From Legionella longbeachae (GTDB lineage Bacteria > Pseudomonadota > Gammaproteobacteria > Legionellales > Legionellaceae), in assembly GCA_016191305.1 (NCBI GenBank), contig JACPOX010000260.1:1-6062 (forward strand): a DNA stretch of 6,062 bases, written 5' to 3'. Shown here one piece after another: positions 5,653 through 6,062 of this stretch (position 1 is its first letter; the number at the start of each line of letters is the position of its first letter). The notes beneath the pieces are model-generated. The model was not told where the DNA came from. It saw only the letters and a program-made list of their open reading frames with translations, and ran no database searches. The position numbers and the translations under genes are program-made.

Positions 5653-5749
5653 TAATGGTGTCAAGTTAAGGAAAACGTAGCCTGGATTACGCGCACAGCC
5701 TCTATACAGGCTACCTTTGATATAGTGTTTCCTTAACTTGAGGTCATTA
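5653..5749. repeat. 97-bp inverted-repeat (REP/MITE-like) element after the broken hydrolase
   Basis: TCAAGTTAAGGAAA (5661-5674) is the perfect inverse of TTTCCTTAACTTGA (5728-5741). TAATG (5653-5657) and CATTA (5745-5749) extend the stem outward across a three-base weak stretch. Nested inside, GTAGCCTG (5677-5684) pairs perfectly with CAGGCTAC (5707-5714). GTAGCCTGGATTACGCGCA resembles the GTAGCCCGGATTACGC type of bacterial repeat. It lies between convergent genes and could also stop transcription from either side. No coding capacity is seen. Confidence 0.65.
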
Positions 5750-5776
5750 CTTGAACTGTTACCTTTATTTATTCCT

Positions 5777-5795
5777 AACTAATTTTATTTTAGTT
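5777..5795 (-). terminator. weak hairpin at the stop of the right-edge gene
   Basis: AACTAA (5777-5782) and TTAGTT (5790-5795) are perfect 6-bp inverted arms with a seven-base loop, overlapping the TAA stop of the minus-strand gene. The stem is AT-rich and therefore weak, so this is a tentative terminator only; the stronger element at 5653-5749 may do the job. Confidence 0.2.
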
Positions 5796-6062
5796 GTACT
5801 TAAATGATGGACGAGTAATCTCTTCTTGTGCTTTTTCAAAACATTCTTTAAGAACATTATAGACTTCTGGAGTGACAAGTTTTTTATAATTCTCTAATAC
5901 AAAGCCATTCGGATTTCTACTTTCTGCCTTCCATGTTGATTCTTGGTTCTCATCAATTCCGAGTTTGATAATTTCAGAGATGATCGTGTTCTTTATCTTC
6001 TCTCGCTCTTGCCACAATTCTACTAGATTAGATGGAGTTTGAGGTATTCCATTTACATTTTT
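5790..6062 (-). CDS. unrecognised protein, C-terminal part (partial at window edge)
   Basis: The minus-strand frame is open from the window edge (6062) to TAA at 5792-5790, giving 90 residues without a stop. There is no in-frame ATG, only a TTG at 6017 without a good ribosome site, so the real start probably lies beyond the window. The peptide is hydrophilic and helix-prone, with EREKIKNTIISEIIKLGI in the middle and YNVLKECFEKAQEEITRPSF near the end. It has no signal peptide, membrane segment or motif I recognise. Codon use is AT-rich like its neighbours. It converges on the broken hydrolase gene. I cannot assign a function. Confidence 0.6.
   Translation of the reverse strand, partial: KNVNGIPQTPSNLVELWQEREKIKNTIISEIIKLGIDENQESTWKAESRNPNGFVLENYKKLVTPEVYNVLKECFEKAQEEITRPSFKYN

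Overview
The window looks like a chromosomal stretch of an AT-rich gammaproteobacterium, most likely Legionella or a close relative. This is inferred from the low-GC codon use, a ribonuclease-inhibitor-type leucine-rich-repeat (LRR) protein of the kind common in Legionella effectors, and several palindromic REP-like repeats whose cores resemble ones I associate with Legionella. No rRNA, tRNA, CRISPR array or transposase gene was seen.

Layout from left to right. Bases 1-84 may be the tail of an upstream gene. Bases 194-1600 (+) encode a 468-residue LRR protein with 13 exact 28-residue repeats, a partial 14th, and a charged, helix-prone C-terminal tail. A GC-richer nested palindrome (about 1637-1749) separates it from the convergent gene at 1801-2355 (-), an alkyladenine DNA glycosylase of the AAG/Mpg family with its catalytic residues present. 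Bases 2356-2466 are a 111-bp divergent promoter region built around a perfect 45-bp palindrome whose two outer edges carry -10-like boxes pointing in opposite directions. Next come three genes on the + strand: an isobutyryl-CoA-dehydrogenase-like acyl-CoA dehydrogenase (2467-3624), an enoyl-CoA hydratase (3814-4590, GTG start) and a 3-hydroxyisobutyryl-CoA hydrolase gene (4593-5532) broken by an internal deletion and frameshift. A 157-bp MITE/REP-like inverted-repeat element sits between the first two. The broken gene ends in a terminator-like hairpin, followed by a second inverted-repeat element (5653-5749). The right edge holds the C-terminal part of an unrecognised gene on the minus strand (5790-6062).

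The three metabolic genes match three consecutive steps of valine degradation: isobutyryl-CoA to methacrylyl-CoA, then to 3-hydroxyisobutyryl-CoA, then to free 3-hydroxyisobutyrate. The first two enzymes look intact. The third has lost the segment that should carry the oxyanion-hole motif, so this locus cannot complete the pathway unless another hydrolase exists elsewhere. The glycosylase is a DNA-repair enzyme that shares only the divergent promoter region with the valine genes. The LRR protein is a plausible host-directed effector, but nothing in the sequence proves secretion. I found no convincing new multi-gene system. The strongest unusual signals are the symmetric divergent promoter palindrome, the broken hydrolase, and a large palindrome in every sizeable intergenic gap.
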